Below, in pieces: positions 22,190 to 31,491 of a stretch of DNA of 64,000 bases (the stretch's first letter is position 1; the number at the start of each line of letters is the position of its first letter). Below the pieces are notes generated by a model. It was not told where the DNA came from, did no database searches, and saw only the letters and a list, made by a program, of their open reading frames with translations. The DNA is from Prorocentrum cordatum (Eukaryota > Sar > Dinophyceae > Prorocentrales > Prorocentraceae). The position numbers were made by a program, and so were the translations under genes. Location of the stretch: positions 888,403-952,402 of the forward strand of contig CAUYUJ010003002.1 in the NCBI GenBank assembly GCA_963575745.1, given 5' to 3'.

Positions 22190-22535
22190 CGTTGCCGCCC
22201 GTGCCGCCTCGTGGGAGCATCGCGGGCGGGGGGGATGCCGAGGCTTTGCCACGTCGCCGACCCTGCCGCGTCGTGGGCGCCCCGTTGGGGGGTCGGTGCG
22301 CCGAGGCTTTCGCCACGTGGCCGCCCGCACCGTCGTGGGCGCCCCGTGCGCTCGGGCGGCACGCCGGCGTGTCGCCGCACTGCCCCCCCCCGTGCCGCCC
22401 CGTGGCGCGCGCCTCGTGCACCGGGCGGGTTCCCCGATGTCGCGCTGCGCTGCCGCCTGTGCCGCCCTGTGGGCGCCTCCTGGGCGCCCCCGTTCGTCCC
22501 CAGTTCGCACCGCCTCGCTTGCACGACATCGCCTG
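22190..22535 (+). repeat. degenerate ~75-bp GC-rich tandem repeat
   Basis: About five units of GCCACGT-GCCGCCCGTGCCGCC with TCGTGGGCGCCCC. The preceding 130 bp has CTTCCGCCGG repeats. Confidence 0.7.
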
Positions 22536-22749
22536 CACGCACACCGTAGCTTGCGCCGCGCAGGCTTCACCTCCATGGCTCGCACCACACAGCGCCGCAT
22601 AGCCTACACCGCATGGCTACCACCTCGACCAACGCACTGTCTCGAGTCCGCGCCGGTTGATATGTGCACTAGAACCATCGCGCGCGCTTCGCGCGCGCTC
22701 GAGTTCTAGCTCAGGGCGGGGGTGCGCTGGAAGATCTTGGACACAGGCG

Positions 22750-24200
22750 CGTGACATAGTCGTGCCTTCGGAGGGCCTCTTGGGGACCTCTTGGGTCTTC
22801 GGGGGGGCATCTGAAGGGCTTCTGGGGGTGTCTCCGTGCTTCCTCAATTTGCTGTTGGAGGCACCTCTTGTGTGCTTCTTGGGGGGGCGTCTTGGGGCTT
22901 CTTGGGGTCCCTTGGGTGCATCATCGAAGTTTTCCGAGCAGTCCGAAAGTGATTTTCTGCAATCTGAAACCGTCATTGGCCGTCCTGGCTGCGTGGAAAC
23001 CCGACTTGAGGGCGCCTGGGGCCACACTGAGGCAATCCGGAAGCCTCCCCGGAGCCTCCTGCAGGCAGTTTTGATGCATCGAAAGCACTGTTGGGCAATC
23101 TTGGGGCCCCTTGTGCGTCTCCTTGGGGCCTGTTGGGGCCAGTTGGGAGGGGGCCTCGCCGGACCACTTGGCGACTCTTGGGGCCTTCTCTGGGCCTCTT
23201 AGGGCGGAAGACTCTGCTGTTGGGTTCGCGTTCCCATTAGTGGGCATCTCGTGGGACCGTCTTGGGGCCCTCTCGGGCCGTCTTGGGCGCCTCAGGCACC
23301 GTCTTGGGTTCTCGTGGGCCGTCTTGGGGCCCTCTTGGAGGCCTCTTCGGCTATCGTGGAGCGATTTGGGGGGCCTCTTGGGCCGTCTTGGAGCACCGGG
23401 ATGTTAAAAGGATGAAACGCTAAAATGTACCAATAACCTGTGGACAATCCATGATTTTGGCTCCTTGGGGCCCTTTTGGGAGTGCGATTCATCCAGAGGC
23501 CATCTTGGGCGTGTGAAAACGATCACTCCGCGATACTAGGCCTCCTGGAGGCCTCTCGCATAATTGGCCTCCTGGAGGCCTCTCGCGGCTCTTTTCATGT
23601 GTTGGGGCTGTCTTGGGCGGTCTGGAAGCGTCCGTGGCGCCCCGACACACCCATGGCGCGTCGGGGCGAGTATACGTATACATATGTCTATATATGTGTC
23701 TTCGGGGGCCTCTTAGTAAGAGTTTTGAAACCTTTTGGGTGCCGTCTTGGGGCCTCTTGGAGTTTCTTTTGGGTTTCTTGGGGGCCTCTTGGGGCCTCGT
23801 GGGGGCCTCTTGTGGCCTCTTGGGGGCTTCCTGGGGGCCTCTTGTGGCCTCTTGGAGGCATCTTGGGGCGGAGAGCTTGATTTTTCAGTTCGCGTTCCCT
23901 CTATTAGGTCCCTCTTGGGGCCTTCTTGGGACCCTATTGCGCAGTCTTGGGCGGCTCTGGGGCCGTCTCAGGGCTCTCTTGGGCCGTCTTGGGGCCCTCT
24001 TGGGGGCCTCTTGGGCCGTCTTGGAGCGGTTTTGGGGCGCATCTCGGGCGGTGCTTTGGCGCCGGAAACACGAAACAGCGATAATGCAAAAAACATGGGA
24101 ACAAAAAAAAGGAAAATCAACGATGTTGCCCTCTCGGGGCGCTCACGGTCGGCATCTTAAAGGCCTCTTGGGGCGTCTTGGAGGCCTCCGGGGCAGTGTA
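22750..24200 (+). repeat. GGCCTCTTGGGGCC-type low-complexity block
   Basis: Irregular 10-25 bp repeats of TCTTGGGGCC, TCTTGGGCCGTC and CTTGGAGGCCTC. It is the inverted counterpart of 17500-18070. Open frames through it are Gly/Leu/Trp-rich and look non-coding. Confidence 0.75.
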
Positions 24201-24567
24201 AAAAACGCATCGTGCGTCGCTAAAGATCCCTGGACGGCGCCTTGGGGGTGTCCCGAGACCGTCAGGGGCCGCCAGGATTGCTGTCTGAGGGCTCCCCGGG
24301 GCGATTTTAGGCCTGAAGCGGCCCGGGCCCCGGTATTCACATTTGTGGTCGAGGTTCCGGCTCTCGGCCCTCGAGCCCAGTGCGCCGTTGTATGTATACA
24401 TGCTGCTAGCTATGGTGATTCAAGCCATGCGGTGCAATCTGTGTGGCGCTCGCTACGTCGGCCACTAGATGTATGACACGGACGAGGAAAGCGACAGGAG
24501 GAGAGCGGCAGGACAGGGAGGACAAGGGGGACAGGGGAGGGCGACATGCAAGCGCGCCACTGGCTTC
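24200..24567. other. channel gene 3' flank
   Basis: Downstream side of the minus-strand channel gene. No polyadenylation hexamer or other gene was recognised. Confidence 0.4.
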
Positions 24568-26104
24568 TCAGTCGCTGACCTCGTCCTCCTCATCCCATTC
24601 CGCCCACAGCATGCCCACGAGGCAACTCACGAGCTTGAACAGCTTCTTGTTCTCGTGGAGCATCATGTGTATGTCCACGCTTTTCGCCTCGCCCCTGAAC
24701 TTCTGCATCCCTGTCGTGAACTCCATAATGTCAACGCACCCGTTTCCATCTTTGTCCAACATCTGGAAAAACACTTTCGCATCAGTGACATCAACGTCCA
24801 GCGCGGAAATGTAATCGCGGACCTGCTGCTGCTCCAAGCTCTCAATGAACTCGTCGAACGTGATGAGCTGATCCCCGTCCCTATCCATCAGCGTCAGCAG
24901 GTTAATGACATGGAGTTCCTTGCTCGCCTGCTCGTCCTTCTGTTTCTGCATCATCACCGAGCGGTCGCGCTTGGAAAGCTCGATGGCGCCATCGACAAAC
25001 CCGCCACCGCGCTGCGCCGCGGGTTGGTGCGTGTCAGGCCCCACGCTCATCGAACAACGCCTGCGCAAAAGTGCGTGCTCCAACATCCATATCGATGTGG
25101 CCTTCCACACAATCTCATTTGTGGAGCGCTCCGTGGCCCTTCTTCCCCCCCTGCCCCCCAGCCCCTTTCCCCCCCCAACAGCGCTAGTGGCGGACACGCG
25201 TGAAAACGCATCAGTACACCCCATTTACGATGTTAGCCACCGCGAACACCATGAAAAACACAAAGCTAATGACAATGGCTTCGAGCAGCCATCCTGGGCC
25301 ACGCATCGGCTGCGACGCCATCCCCCAGCTGATTCCCCCAGACATGCACATGAATAGAATGTACATCGTGTTGAACAACGACCCGTACAAGCTTTGCACA
25401 TCCTTGAACTCGTCGGTGTCGGGAGAGACAGTGGCTTCTTTCAGGTAGTCGGTGGCTCCCTGCGTGAGAACTACCGAAACCATGTAGATAACTCCCGTCA
25501 TGATGACCAGGACCCAGAAAAGCGAAAGCATCGAACTGATGATCATGTGCAGCATCACACGAAGCTGGGCCAGCTTCCGCACCACACGAACGATGCGCAC
25601 GATACGAAGTAGGCGCATTACCCTCGCGAGCTTGCCCATGAACGCCCCAGGCAATTCCCGCCCGTACAGGCTGAGGGCGCCGTCGACCAGAGAGAGGCAC
25701 ACCAAAAAGAAATCAAACATGTTCCACAAACGCTCCTGCGGGTTGGTGAAGAATTTGGAACGGTGCACCGACAATCGCGCGCAAAGCTCCGCAAGGAAAA
25801 TAACCGTGAAAGAATACTCCGCCAACTCGAACTCTGGCGCGTGCCTGCTGGACACCGCGTCGTGCTGTACTTGGGCGCCTATGATCAGTGCGTTCAGGAT
25901 CACGAGGACCGTGATGGACAAGTCGAACTGGGTGGACACAACCAATCTGCCCACGATCCCAAACTCTTGACGCTTGAGCCTGATGGTGTTCGCATGCTTT
26001 ATGAGCCTGACCCTCTTCTTGCTCTCGTGGTTGTAGCGCGACGGGGCGATGACATTTTGGCTCCTCTCGCTGGCCTCGGCCTTCTCCACCTCGCTCAGGA
26101 TCTC
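24568..26104 (-). CDS. voltage-gated cation channel with C-terminal EF hands (3' part)
   Basis: Exons 26104-25220 and 25011-24568 join in phase into 442 residues. The first encodes one six-helix ion-transport domain: S1 FDLSITVLVILNALIIGAQV, S2 near YSFTVIFLAELCARL, S3 near LWNMFDFFLVCLSLVDG, S4 ARVMRLLRIVRIVRVVRKLA with arginines every third residue, S5, pore loop NTMYILFMCMSGGISWG and S6 AIVISFVFFMVFAVANIVNG. The second encodes a linker and two canonical EF hands, DRDGDQLITFDE and DKDGNGCVDIME. Such single-domain Ca2+-regulated channels of the Na/Ca-channel superfamily are common in dinoflagellates and probably sit in a membrane. A start codon is not placed: an intron acceptor AG at 26106-26105, after a T-rich stretch, suggests more exons upstream. 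Ion selectivity cannot be told from this pore. Confidence 0.88.
25012..25219 (-). other. GT-AG intron in the channel gene
   Basis: The channel frame meets a stop three codons into this segment. Removing 208 nt (GTGTAC...GCGCAG) joins VANIVNG to RGGGFVDGAIELSKRD in phase 0. The reading is supported because S6 of related channels continues directly into a V-x-V-D-x-A-type helix. Confidence 0.75.
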
Positions 26105-26117
26105 CTTGATTAGCAAT

Positions 26118-26184
26118 AAAAGAACCCCCAATGGGAGGGGTCCAAAGTTAGGGGGACCAAACACATTACGGATAGGGTTCTTTT
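26118..26184. mobile_element. 67-bp foldback beside a splice acceptor
   Basis: Begins AAAAGAACCCCCAATG and ends CATTACGGATAGGGTTCTTTT, with termini complementary over about 10-12 bp. GGTCC and GGACC pair inside. It lies in the intron a dozen bases upstream of the channel exon acceptor. On the plus strand its right end supplies TTCTTTTTGTCTGCAG, a strong acceptor-like sequence. Confidence 0.55.
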
Positions 26185-26193
26185 TGTCTGCAG

Positions 26194-26450
26194 GTGTATC
26201 AGACCAAACCGCCCAGATCTGTCATCCCTGATGCAGCGACCAGGTGAGGCCACGCCTTCGCTGTGCTCTTCGGGTGAAAAGGGGCCCTCTTGCCCTCGAT
26301 GTGGCGTCCTGGGCCCTGGTCAGCTTGGAGGTCAGCATGGAGGACCGTATCCTCTTCGGGGAGCTGCTGGCCGCCGTGCTCGTCGACATGCGGCTGCGCG
26401 TCACCTCGGGAGCGGCCAAGAGGGGGTTGTCCAAGAGGGGGGGGTGCAAA
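26194..26450 (+). CDS. possible plus-strand exons, unknown protein
   Basis: Low-confidence candidate. A strong acceptor (TTTTTGTCTGCAG, to 26193) is followed by 50 nt reading VYQTKPPRSVIPDAAT and a strong donor CCAG|GTGAGG at 26243/26244. Further on, SLEVSMEDRILFGELLAAVL then VDMRLRVTSG (about 26312-26405) is protein-like and helical. No family is recognised. It could equally be chance inside an upstream intron of the channel gene. Confidence 0.2.
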
Positions 26451-26602
26451 CATGACCGGCCGCATGTGCGCGGCCCTGCGGGGGGGCCAGGGAGGTCAGA
26501 AAACAAGAAGAGGCGCCATGAGCTCTGGGGAAAAATCATGGCCCCCGCCATGATATTACCCCCCCCTAGTCATCACCCCCCTCTTTTCAGGCCCCCGATC
26601 TT
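26411..26602 (+). mobile_element. introner-like repeat, copy 1
   Basis: About 190 bp shared in the same orientation with 63467-63660. Both start GGCCAAGAGGGGG with a second CCAAGAGGGGGG a few bases later, share CATGACCGGC, GCGCGGCCC, GAGGCGCCATGA and GGCCCCCGCCATGATAT, and end near CACCCCCCTCTT. The ends are complementary (AAGAGGGGGGTG and its complement). Short TIR elements that repeat an AG-G junction resemble introners reported from dinoflagellates and other protists; that identity is inference. Confidence 0.55.
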
Positions 26603-26708
26603 CGGTCCGCCTGGGGCAAGCAAGGCCCTGGGTGGGTGCCGGGCCCTCGTTTCTCGCCTGTTGGACGGGGACGTCGGCGCCCCTGGCGACTTGGAGGTCG
26701 CGCGGCAC

Positions 26709-26860
26709 GACATGCTTAGGAGGAGGAGGAGGAGGCGGACCGAGGAGGAAGAAGAGGAGGATCGATGAGGAAGAGGAGGAGGAAGAAGAGGAGGATCGAT
26801 GAGGAGGAGGAGGAGGAGGAGGAGGAGGATCGACGAGGAGGAGGATCGATGAGGAGTCAT
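26709..26860. repeat. (GGA)n tract with GATCGATGAG units
   Basis: GGA repeats interrupted by GGATCGATGAG at intervals. Confidence 0.9.
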
Positions 26861-26879
26861 CGATCCCCCTCTTTGCCGC

Positions 26880-27250
26880 CCCCGATCACCCGCGGGAGCC
26901 TCCAGATCGACGACCGGGCGCTGCGCGCGCGGGGCGGCACGGGCGGCACGTCGCCCGGCAGCCTGCGCTCCGCCGGCCCTCGGGCCGCGGCGCGAAGCTC
27001 CAGCGCCTGGCGGCTTCTCTTCGGGCCCTCGCTGCGGGCCGTCCGGCGGCCGCTGTGGGGGAGGAGTGGGGCAGCCCCCGGGGGGGTCGCCCTCGGCGAG
27101 GCACAGCCGCCGAAGGGCACCCCGAGGCGGGAGGACCGCCGGGGTCGCCCTGAGACCTCCGAATGGGGCCTCGAGCCTAGAAGCCCGCTGGGGAACGGAG
27201 GCAGGATCGGGACAGAAGCAGGCTCGAGTGAACTGGGCATCTCTGAGACC
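26880..27250 (-). other. GC-rich exon-like segment
   Basis: Open on the minus strand for 127 residues and Arg/Pro/Ala-rich. Part of the plus-strand text (GCAGCCTGCGCTCCGCC) recurs in similar context at 31040 and loosely at 51900. It may be a diverged copy of a repeated exon; no domain is recognised. Confidence 0.25.
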
Positions 27251-27360
27251 CAGTGGTTCTGAAGTCGCTGCGCCTTCTCAGAGCGCTCTGGGGCGATTTC
27301 TCCCGATCCCAGGCTCGCCTGACACCCGGCGTCATGTTTTTTCTTTCAACGTGGGCCACC

Positions 27361-27383
27361 AGATGATGATGATTATGATGATT

Positions 27384-27441
<58 letters not shown>

Positions 27442-27445
27442 CGAC
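27361..27445. repeat. (GAT)n microsatellite
   Basis: Nearly pure ATG/GAT repeat. Confidence 0.97.
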
Positions 27446-27630
27446 ATCATCATCTTCATCGTCATCGTCGTCGATCCCTGCAAAGAGACCGGCTTTTCGT
27501 CCTCAGCCGCTCATCGAGACGTCCTCGGGGCCCGGCGAGAGTCCCCAGTGGCCGAGAGCTACGAGACCCTGCCGCCGTGATGCTGCCCATGACCCGAGAA
27601 AGTCTGGGCACCTTGAACCCCACTGATTCT

Positions 27631-27795
27631 TGGCGGCGCGCACAAAGGCGTGGAGGGAGAGGGGTGGGCTTCTTAGAAGGAGGCTGCTTCTTAGAAGGCG
27701 CCGGCCTTACATCTATAGATAAGGCTCGCGCCTTCTAAGAACCAGGGGTGCTTCTAAGAAACCCTCCCCCCTCCCCCCCCCGTCTGCGCGTGGCT
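27631..27795. mobile_element. hairpin element with TTCTTAGAAGG arms, copy 1
   Basis: GGCTTCTTAGAAGG and CTGCTTCTTAGAAGGCGC on the left fold onto GCGCCTTCTAAGAA and GCTTCTAAGAAA on the right, around the centre CATCTATAGATAAGG. Outer sequence GGCGGCGCGCACAAAGG and TCTGCGCGTGGC recurs at 28273-28386 without the left half of the hairpin. Confidence 0.7.
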
Positions 27796-27839
27796 GAGAT
27801 CCGGAGATCAACCAAATCATCCTGAACGACTTCTTCCAG

Positions 27840-28045
27840 AGCGTTCTGCCGGACGAACTCGTCCGGTTGAGATTGCGGAGAAACTTGTCGGGACATTCAA
27901 TTGTCCGTAGACGATCCCGTCTTCGGATGAGCTCGTCTTCGGATGATATCGTCCTCGGAGGAGCTCGCCCGGAGGACGCTGTCCGGACGAGCTCGTCCGG
28001 AAGAACTCGTCATGGATGACCTCGTCCGAATGAAACGGCATCGGA
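27840..28045. repeat. ~17-bp TCGGATGAGCTCGTC tandem repeat
   Basis: About twelve degenerate units (TCTTCGGATGAGCTCGTC, CCGGACGAGCTCGTC and variants), many self-complementary around GAGCTC. Confidence 0.8.
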
Positions 28046-28104
28046 TGAAACGGTTGGCTTTCAATCCTCCCCCCCTCCCCCCCCCCCTCCATCGGGGACG
28101 CACT

Positions 28105-28260
28105 GACCCGGGTCAATACACACCCGGGTCAGTCAGGCTTTGCAAGATCCAACAAGAACCTGCACGATCCTGCACGGGGGTCAACGCACCCTTGGCTCTG
28201 CAAGATCCTGCAAGGTCCGGTGCTCTGGCTGACCCCAGTTTGCATTGACTCCCGTCTCAA
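28105..28260. repeat. short direct and inverted repeats
   Basis: GACCCGGGTCA appears twice in overlapping form (28107-28135). TGCAAGATCC/TGCACGATCC words recur five times up to 28220. No gene found. Confidence 0.55.
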
Positions 28261-28272
28261 GGCTCTGGACTA

Positions 28273-28386
28273 CATTGGCGGCGCGCACAAAGGGGTAGGG
28301 GAAGCACAAGGCTCGCGCCTTCTAAGAAGCAGGGGTGCTTCTAGGATGCCTTCCCCCCTCCCTGTATTCTCCTCTGCGCGTGGCCG
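28273..28386. mobile_element. hairpin element with TTCTAAGAAG arms, copy 2
   Basis: A shorter relative of 27631-27795: GGCGGCGCGCACAAAGG, GGCTCGCGCCTTCTAAGAAG, CAGGGGTGCTTCTA and CTCTGCGCGTGGC are shared. The left arm of the hairpin is deleted. Confidence 0.65.
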
Positions 28387-28399
28387 ACTCTACGCGGCC

Positions 28400-28730
28400 A
28401 CGAGGAGGAGGCGGAGGAGGAGGAGGAGGAGCAGGACGTATCTGGGAGGAGAAGGAGGAGGAGGAGGAGAAGGAGGAGGAGGAGGAGGAGAAGAATAATG
28501 AGGAGGAGGATGAGGTATCTGGGGGAGGAGGAGGAGGAGGAGGAGGAGGAGGAGGAGGAGGAGGAGGAGGAGGGAGGAGGGAGGAGGAGGAGGAGGAGGA
28601 GGGAGGAGGAGGAGGATAATGTATTTGGGAGGAGGAGGTATCTGGAAGGAGGGGGTATCTGGGAGGAGGAGGAGGCGGAGGAGGAGCAGGAGCAGGAGCA
28701 GGAGAAGGAGCAGGAGCAGGAGCAGGACGC
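28400..28730. repeat. (GGA)n polypurine tract
   Basis: Over 300 bp of GGA repeats, with GTATCTGGGAGGA and GCAGGAGCA variants. Confidence 0.95.
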
Positions 28731-28917
28731 TCTCCTGCGACTGGGTCGGCGATTGCGGCGACGAGCCCGCCCCGTCCGCGTCGGCGAGCAGCTCAGCGAC
28801 GCGTCCCGCCGGCAAGCTCTGCTGCCGGGCCAGTTTCCGCCTCGGCGGCAGCGCCGACTGCCGGGCGGCGGGCAGCACCTCTCGGGCATCTCGCAAGAGA
28901 GGGGGCTCCACAGAGAT

Positions 28918-29108
28918 CTCTAGAGTTAGACAGCCCAGGGCTCGCCAGGGCCCATTCCGCCCCCCCAAAACGACCCAAACCCTTCCCAACCCCTCCAGAA
29001 ACCTTCTGAAAAGCCTCTTGGAACCCTTCCAGGAGGGTTCACGCAAGTCCTCGGCTGTTTTGACGGGAAACCAGACCCTAGCGAACCCTGGACTTTCTAA
29101 CTCTAGAG
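28918..29108. mobile_element. MITE family C (191 bp)
   Basis: TIRs of about 33 bp: CTCTAGAGTTAGACAGCCCA at the left, and TGGACTTTCTAACTCTAGAG at the right, which pairs with it; GGGCTCGCCAGGG pairs with CCCTAGCGAACCC. The interior has C-rich stretches and no coding capacity. Single copy in this window. Confidence 0.75.
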
Positions 29109-29124
29109 GCTTCCTATGATGGGG

Positions 29125-29225
29125 TCGAGAGATCGCGCCGCATCGCCGATACATCGGCGAGGCATCGGCAGTGTATCGGCGATGCACCGGCGATGCATCG
29201 TCGACATCGGCGATGCATCGGCCGC
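29125..29225. repeat. CATCGGCGATG short tandem repeat
   Basis: Alternating CATCGGCGATG/TATCGGCGATG words, about nine copies. The same words occur at 29966-30085. Confidence 0.8.
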
Positions 29226-29344
29226 CGTGAAGCAATTCGGGCTCCACTGAGATCTCGGGGGGGGGGCGAAAAAGTAAGACAGCAAAGGGCAGTGAGAGAA
29301 TCGCAGCTCACGTACCCAGGCCCCCTCGCGCGGTGAAAAGATTA

Positions 29345-29444
29345 CGACGGGAGGTTTCTCGCCATTTTCGGCATCTGGGGGCCTTACCGGCCTCGGGACT
29401 GCCAGAAAACGACTCAGTACGAAAAACCGGTCCAGGGAAAGTGG
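29345..29444 (+). mobile_element. family F repeat copy
   Basis: Shares TTTTCGGC-TCTGGGGGCC, CAGAAAACGACTC and AAAACCGGTCCAGGGA with the copies near 30350, 32670, 33300, 50780, 54905 and 56770, and with an inverted copy at 48816-48988, where terminal inverted repeats are visible. Confidence 0.6.
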
Positions 29445-29644
29445 TCGAGAGGTCGGGGGCACCAAGATCTCGGGGGGGACGAAGGAGATACTCCAAATTT
29501 CGTGATGTCAATAAATTGGGTCACAACTAAAGTTCACAACCCTCCCAGACGAAGGATGATAGACCCCCCCAGACCAGCCATGAAAGGGCGGCCTTTTCGC
29601 CCAGACCCCCCCGAACCCTCCAAGACAGCTCAAATCAGACCCCC

Positions 29645-29829
29645 CGAAATGTGACCCCCCCTCTTTGTAACGGAATCCAGCGTCGAGAATCAGCTCACGT
29701 AGCTTGTTTCTTGCGTCCTCCTGGCGTCGGGATGCGCCCATGTATCGAGGAATGGGCCCAGTGGCGGGGAGGAAACCAGCTGCATGCAACGGATTCCGTA
29801 ACCCCCCCTTTTCCAATCCCCCCATTTCG
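29645..29829. mobile_element. foldback family D, copy 1
   Basis: Ends CGAAATG...CATTTCG. TGTAACGGAATCC near the left pairs with GGATTCCGTAAC near the right. The interior (GAGAATCAGCTCACGTAGCT, CGCCCATGTATCGAGGA, GGGCCCAGTGGCGGGG) matches 51473-51667. Confidence 0.7.
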
Positions 29830-29874
29830 TCCGGCCCGAGGATCGCCACCCCGCTTGCTGAGCAGTGCTTGGCG

Positions 29875-29912
29875 AGCGTAGCGAGCGAGGTTGGCTCGAG
29901 GCTCGCTACGCT
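29875..29912. other. perfect 12-bp stem-loop
   Basis: AGCGTAGCGAGC (29875-29886) and GCTCGCTACGCT (29901-29912) pair exactly around a 14-nt loop. No gene end is nearby. Confidence 0.6.
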
Positions 29913-30049
29913 AAATTCAATCAGGAGGGTGCTAAACTACTTGACTATCTAGGCTAAGCTCACGGCAACGTCGGCGATGCATCGGCGATGCGCCGGCGAC
30001 GTCGGCGGTGCTTCGATGCCGTCAGCGTGGAGAATATCGGGCTCCACAT

Positions 30050-30085
30050 CGCGCCGCATCGCCGATGCATCGGCGATGCGGCGCG
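30050..30085. other. 36-bp perfect palindrome
   Basis: The left half is CGCGCCGCATCGCCGATG; the right half is its exact reverse complement with no spacer, centred on GATGCATC. It lies in CATCGGCGATG-type repeats. Confidence 0.9.
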
Positions 30086-30349
30086 ACTCTCCGACCCATC
30101 TGCTCGGATCCGGTCTGGGAGGCGCAGGCCCACCAGCCGTGGGTTGGGAAACATTCCACGAGGACGGACAGGAAGCGCCTGCATTCCGAGACCCCCCTCG
30201 CCATTTCAGAAGGCCGCCCCCCTCGCGCCCCCCCCCCTGGCGCGCGCGTCCAACTCTCGGAGGAGCGCTAAGCCGGGGAGGGTCGAGGATCGAGTGCCTC
30301 GAGGGGGTCGAGGATCAGGACACACAACTCCGCTCGTCGCGCACAGAAC

Positions 30350-30455
30350 ACGACGGACGGTTTTCTACAGTGTTCGGCCCCTCGGGGCCCTCACCGCGTC
30401 TCGGGGCCGTCAAAAAACGACTCGGGATGAAAAGCCAGTTCCAGGGACGGGGTCC
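30350..30455 (+). mobile_element. family F repeat copy
   Basis: GACGGACGGTTTTC, TTCGGCCCCTCGGGGCCCTC, GCCGTCAAAAAACGACTCGG and GCCAGTTCCAGGGACGGGG follow the family F pattern. Confidence 0.6.
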
Positions 30456-30837
30456 CGACGTCTGGGGGTCCACCTTAAAAAAACACGATCTGGGATGGGG
30501 GAAGGTTGCTGCAGGAAAGGGGCGGGGCCCTGAAAAGGCCCCAGAGGGGCCCCCTGGTGAGTTGCGCGAGCGGCGCACCTCACGGGATGTCAGCTATTGG
30601 CTTGGGAGGGCAATTTATTTTGGCCAGCAGAGCGCAGTGCAGCCCTCCCCAGGCCAACAACAAATGCCTGTAGTGAGCTCATTGCACAGGCACCGTTTTT
30701 GCCTTCAGCGAGCTCATTGCCGCCGTCCCATTGCAAGGATGCCGTCGCAGACATTTGGCTGAGGAGCGCTCTGGCGGAAGCACGAACAATCACTGACGCA
30801 AGTCTCCCTCCAATCATCCAGAGCCTCGTTAGAGCAA

Positions 30838-30943
30838 CGCGAGTTGAGACAACGCCACTTCAAAATCGCGCACACTCTTGGGGTCCAAACGCACAAATTT
30901 TGGGGTCCCCCCCTGAAAACCAATTACTGGTGTCTCAACTCGC
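30838..30943. mobile_element. small MITE with GCGAGTTGAGACA ends
   Basis: Starts GCGAGTTGAGACAACGCC and ends TGGTGTCTCAACTCGC; 13 bp pair exactly. About 106 bp, non-coding. Confidence 0.7.
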
Positions 30944-30959
30944 CCTCCTCTGAGGTGGT

Positions 30960-31230
30960 CACTGTGCCGATTGGGGCCCCCCGGAGCTCCATGGACTCCA
31001 CGCCCGCGGTCGACGGGTCGGCTGGCGGGCCGTCGACCAGCCTGCGCTCCGCGCCTGCTTCGCGCCGCCCCGCGAGGCTTTGGCAGTCGCCGGCACCGGC
31101 CCCGAACACCTTCCGGCCAGCGCCCTCTCCATCCGGGGAGGTCTGGCGGCTCAGGGCCGCCCGGCTGATGCGGCTGGTGGGGCTCCCCTCGGCCGCCGCC
31201 TCCCACGCCTCCAAGGTGGCGGCGCGCAGG
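30960..31230 (-). other. GC-rich exon-like segment, copy of a repeated module
   Basis: The minus-strand frame ends GAERRLVDGPPADPSTAGVE then SMELRGAP, like AELRRAEGPQADPSSAGAG then SMEAGRAKG at 51830-51930. The protein-level similarity suggests duplicated exons of one gene. No domain is known; the composition is Ala/Gly/Arg-rich. Confidence 0.35.
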
Positions 31231-31491
31231 AAGGAGGCTACACAAGGCGAGGATCCCCCCCTCCTCTCCCTTCCGCCGCCTTTTCAAGCAGTGCTGGGCC
31301 GGAAAGGCGTGCAATCGAGTCAGGACTTGCGTGATCCAGGTTTCCTTTCGGGCCTCGCCAGGCCCCCCCCCCCATCATGCTCCCATGCAACATCAACTTG
31401 CGCGCATCTACAGAGATACTGCCTCCAGCCTTCTGAGGAAGCAGCACAGACATGCTCGCGTGGAATATTTCCTGCAGAAAGCCATCGATAG

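Noticed and set aside
23440-23465. CCATGATTTTGGCTCCTTGG, similar to part of the dinoflagellate spliced leader
   Set aside because: It lacks the leader's start and the AAG end with GT donor, and similar words recur in the CTTGG low-complexity block.
26060-26085. ACATTTTGGCTCCTCTCG, partial spliced-leader match
   Set aside because: It lies inside the coding exon of the channel and matches over only about 11 bases.
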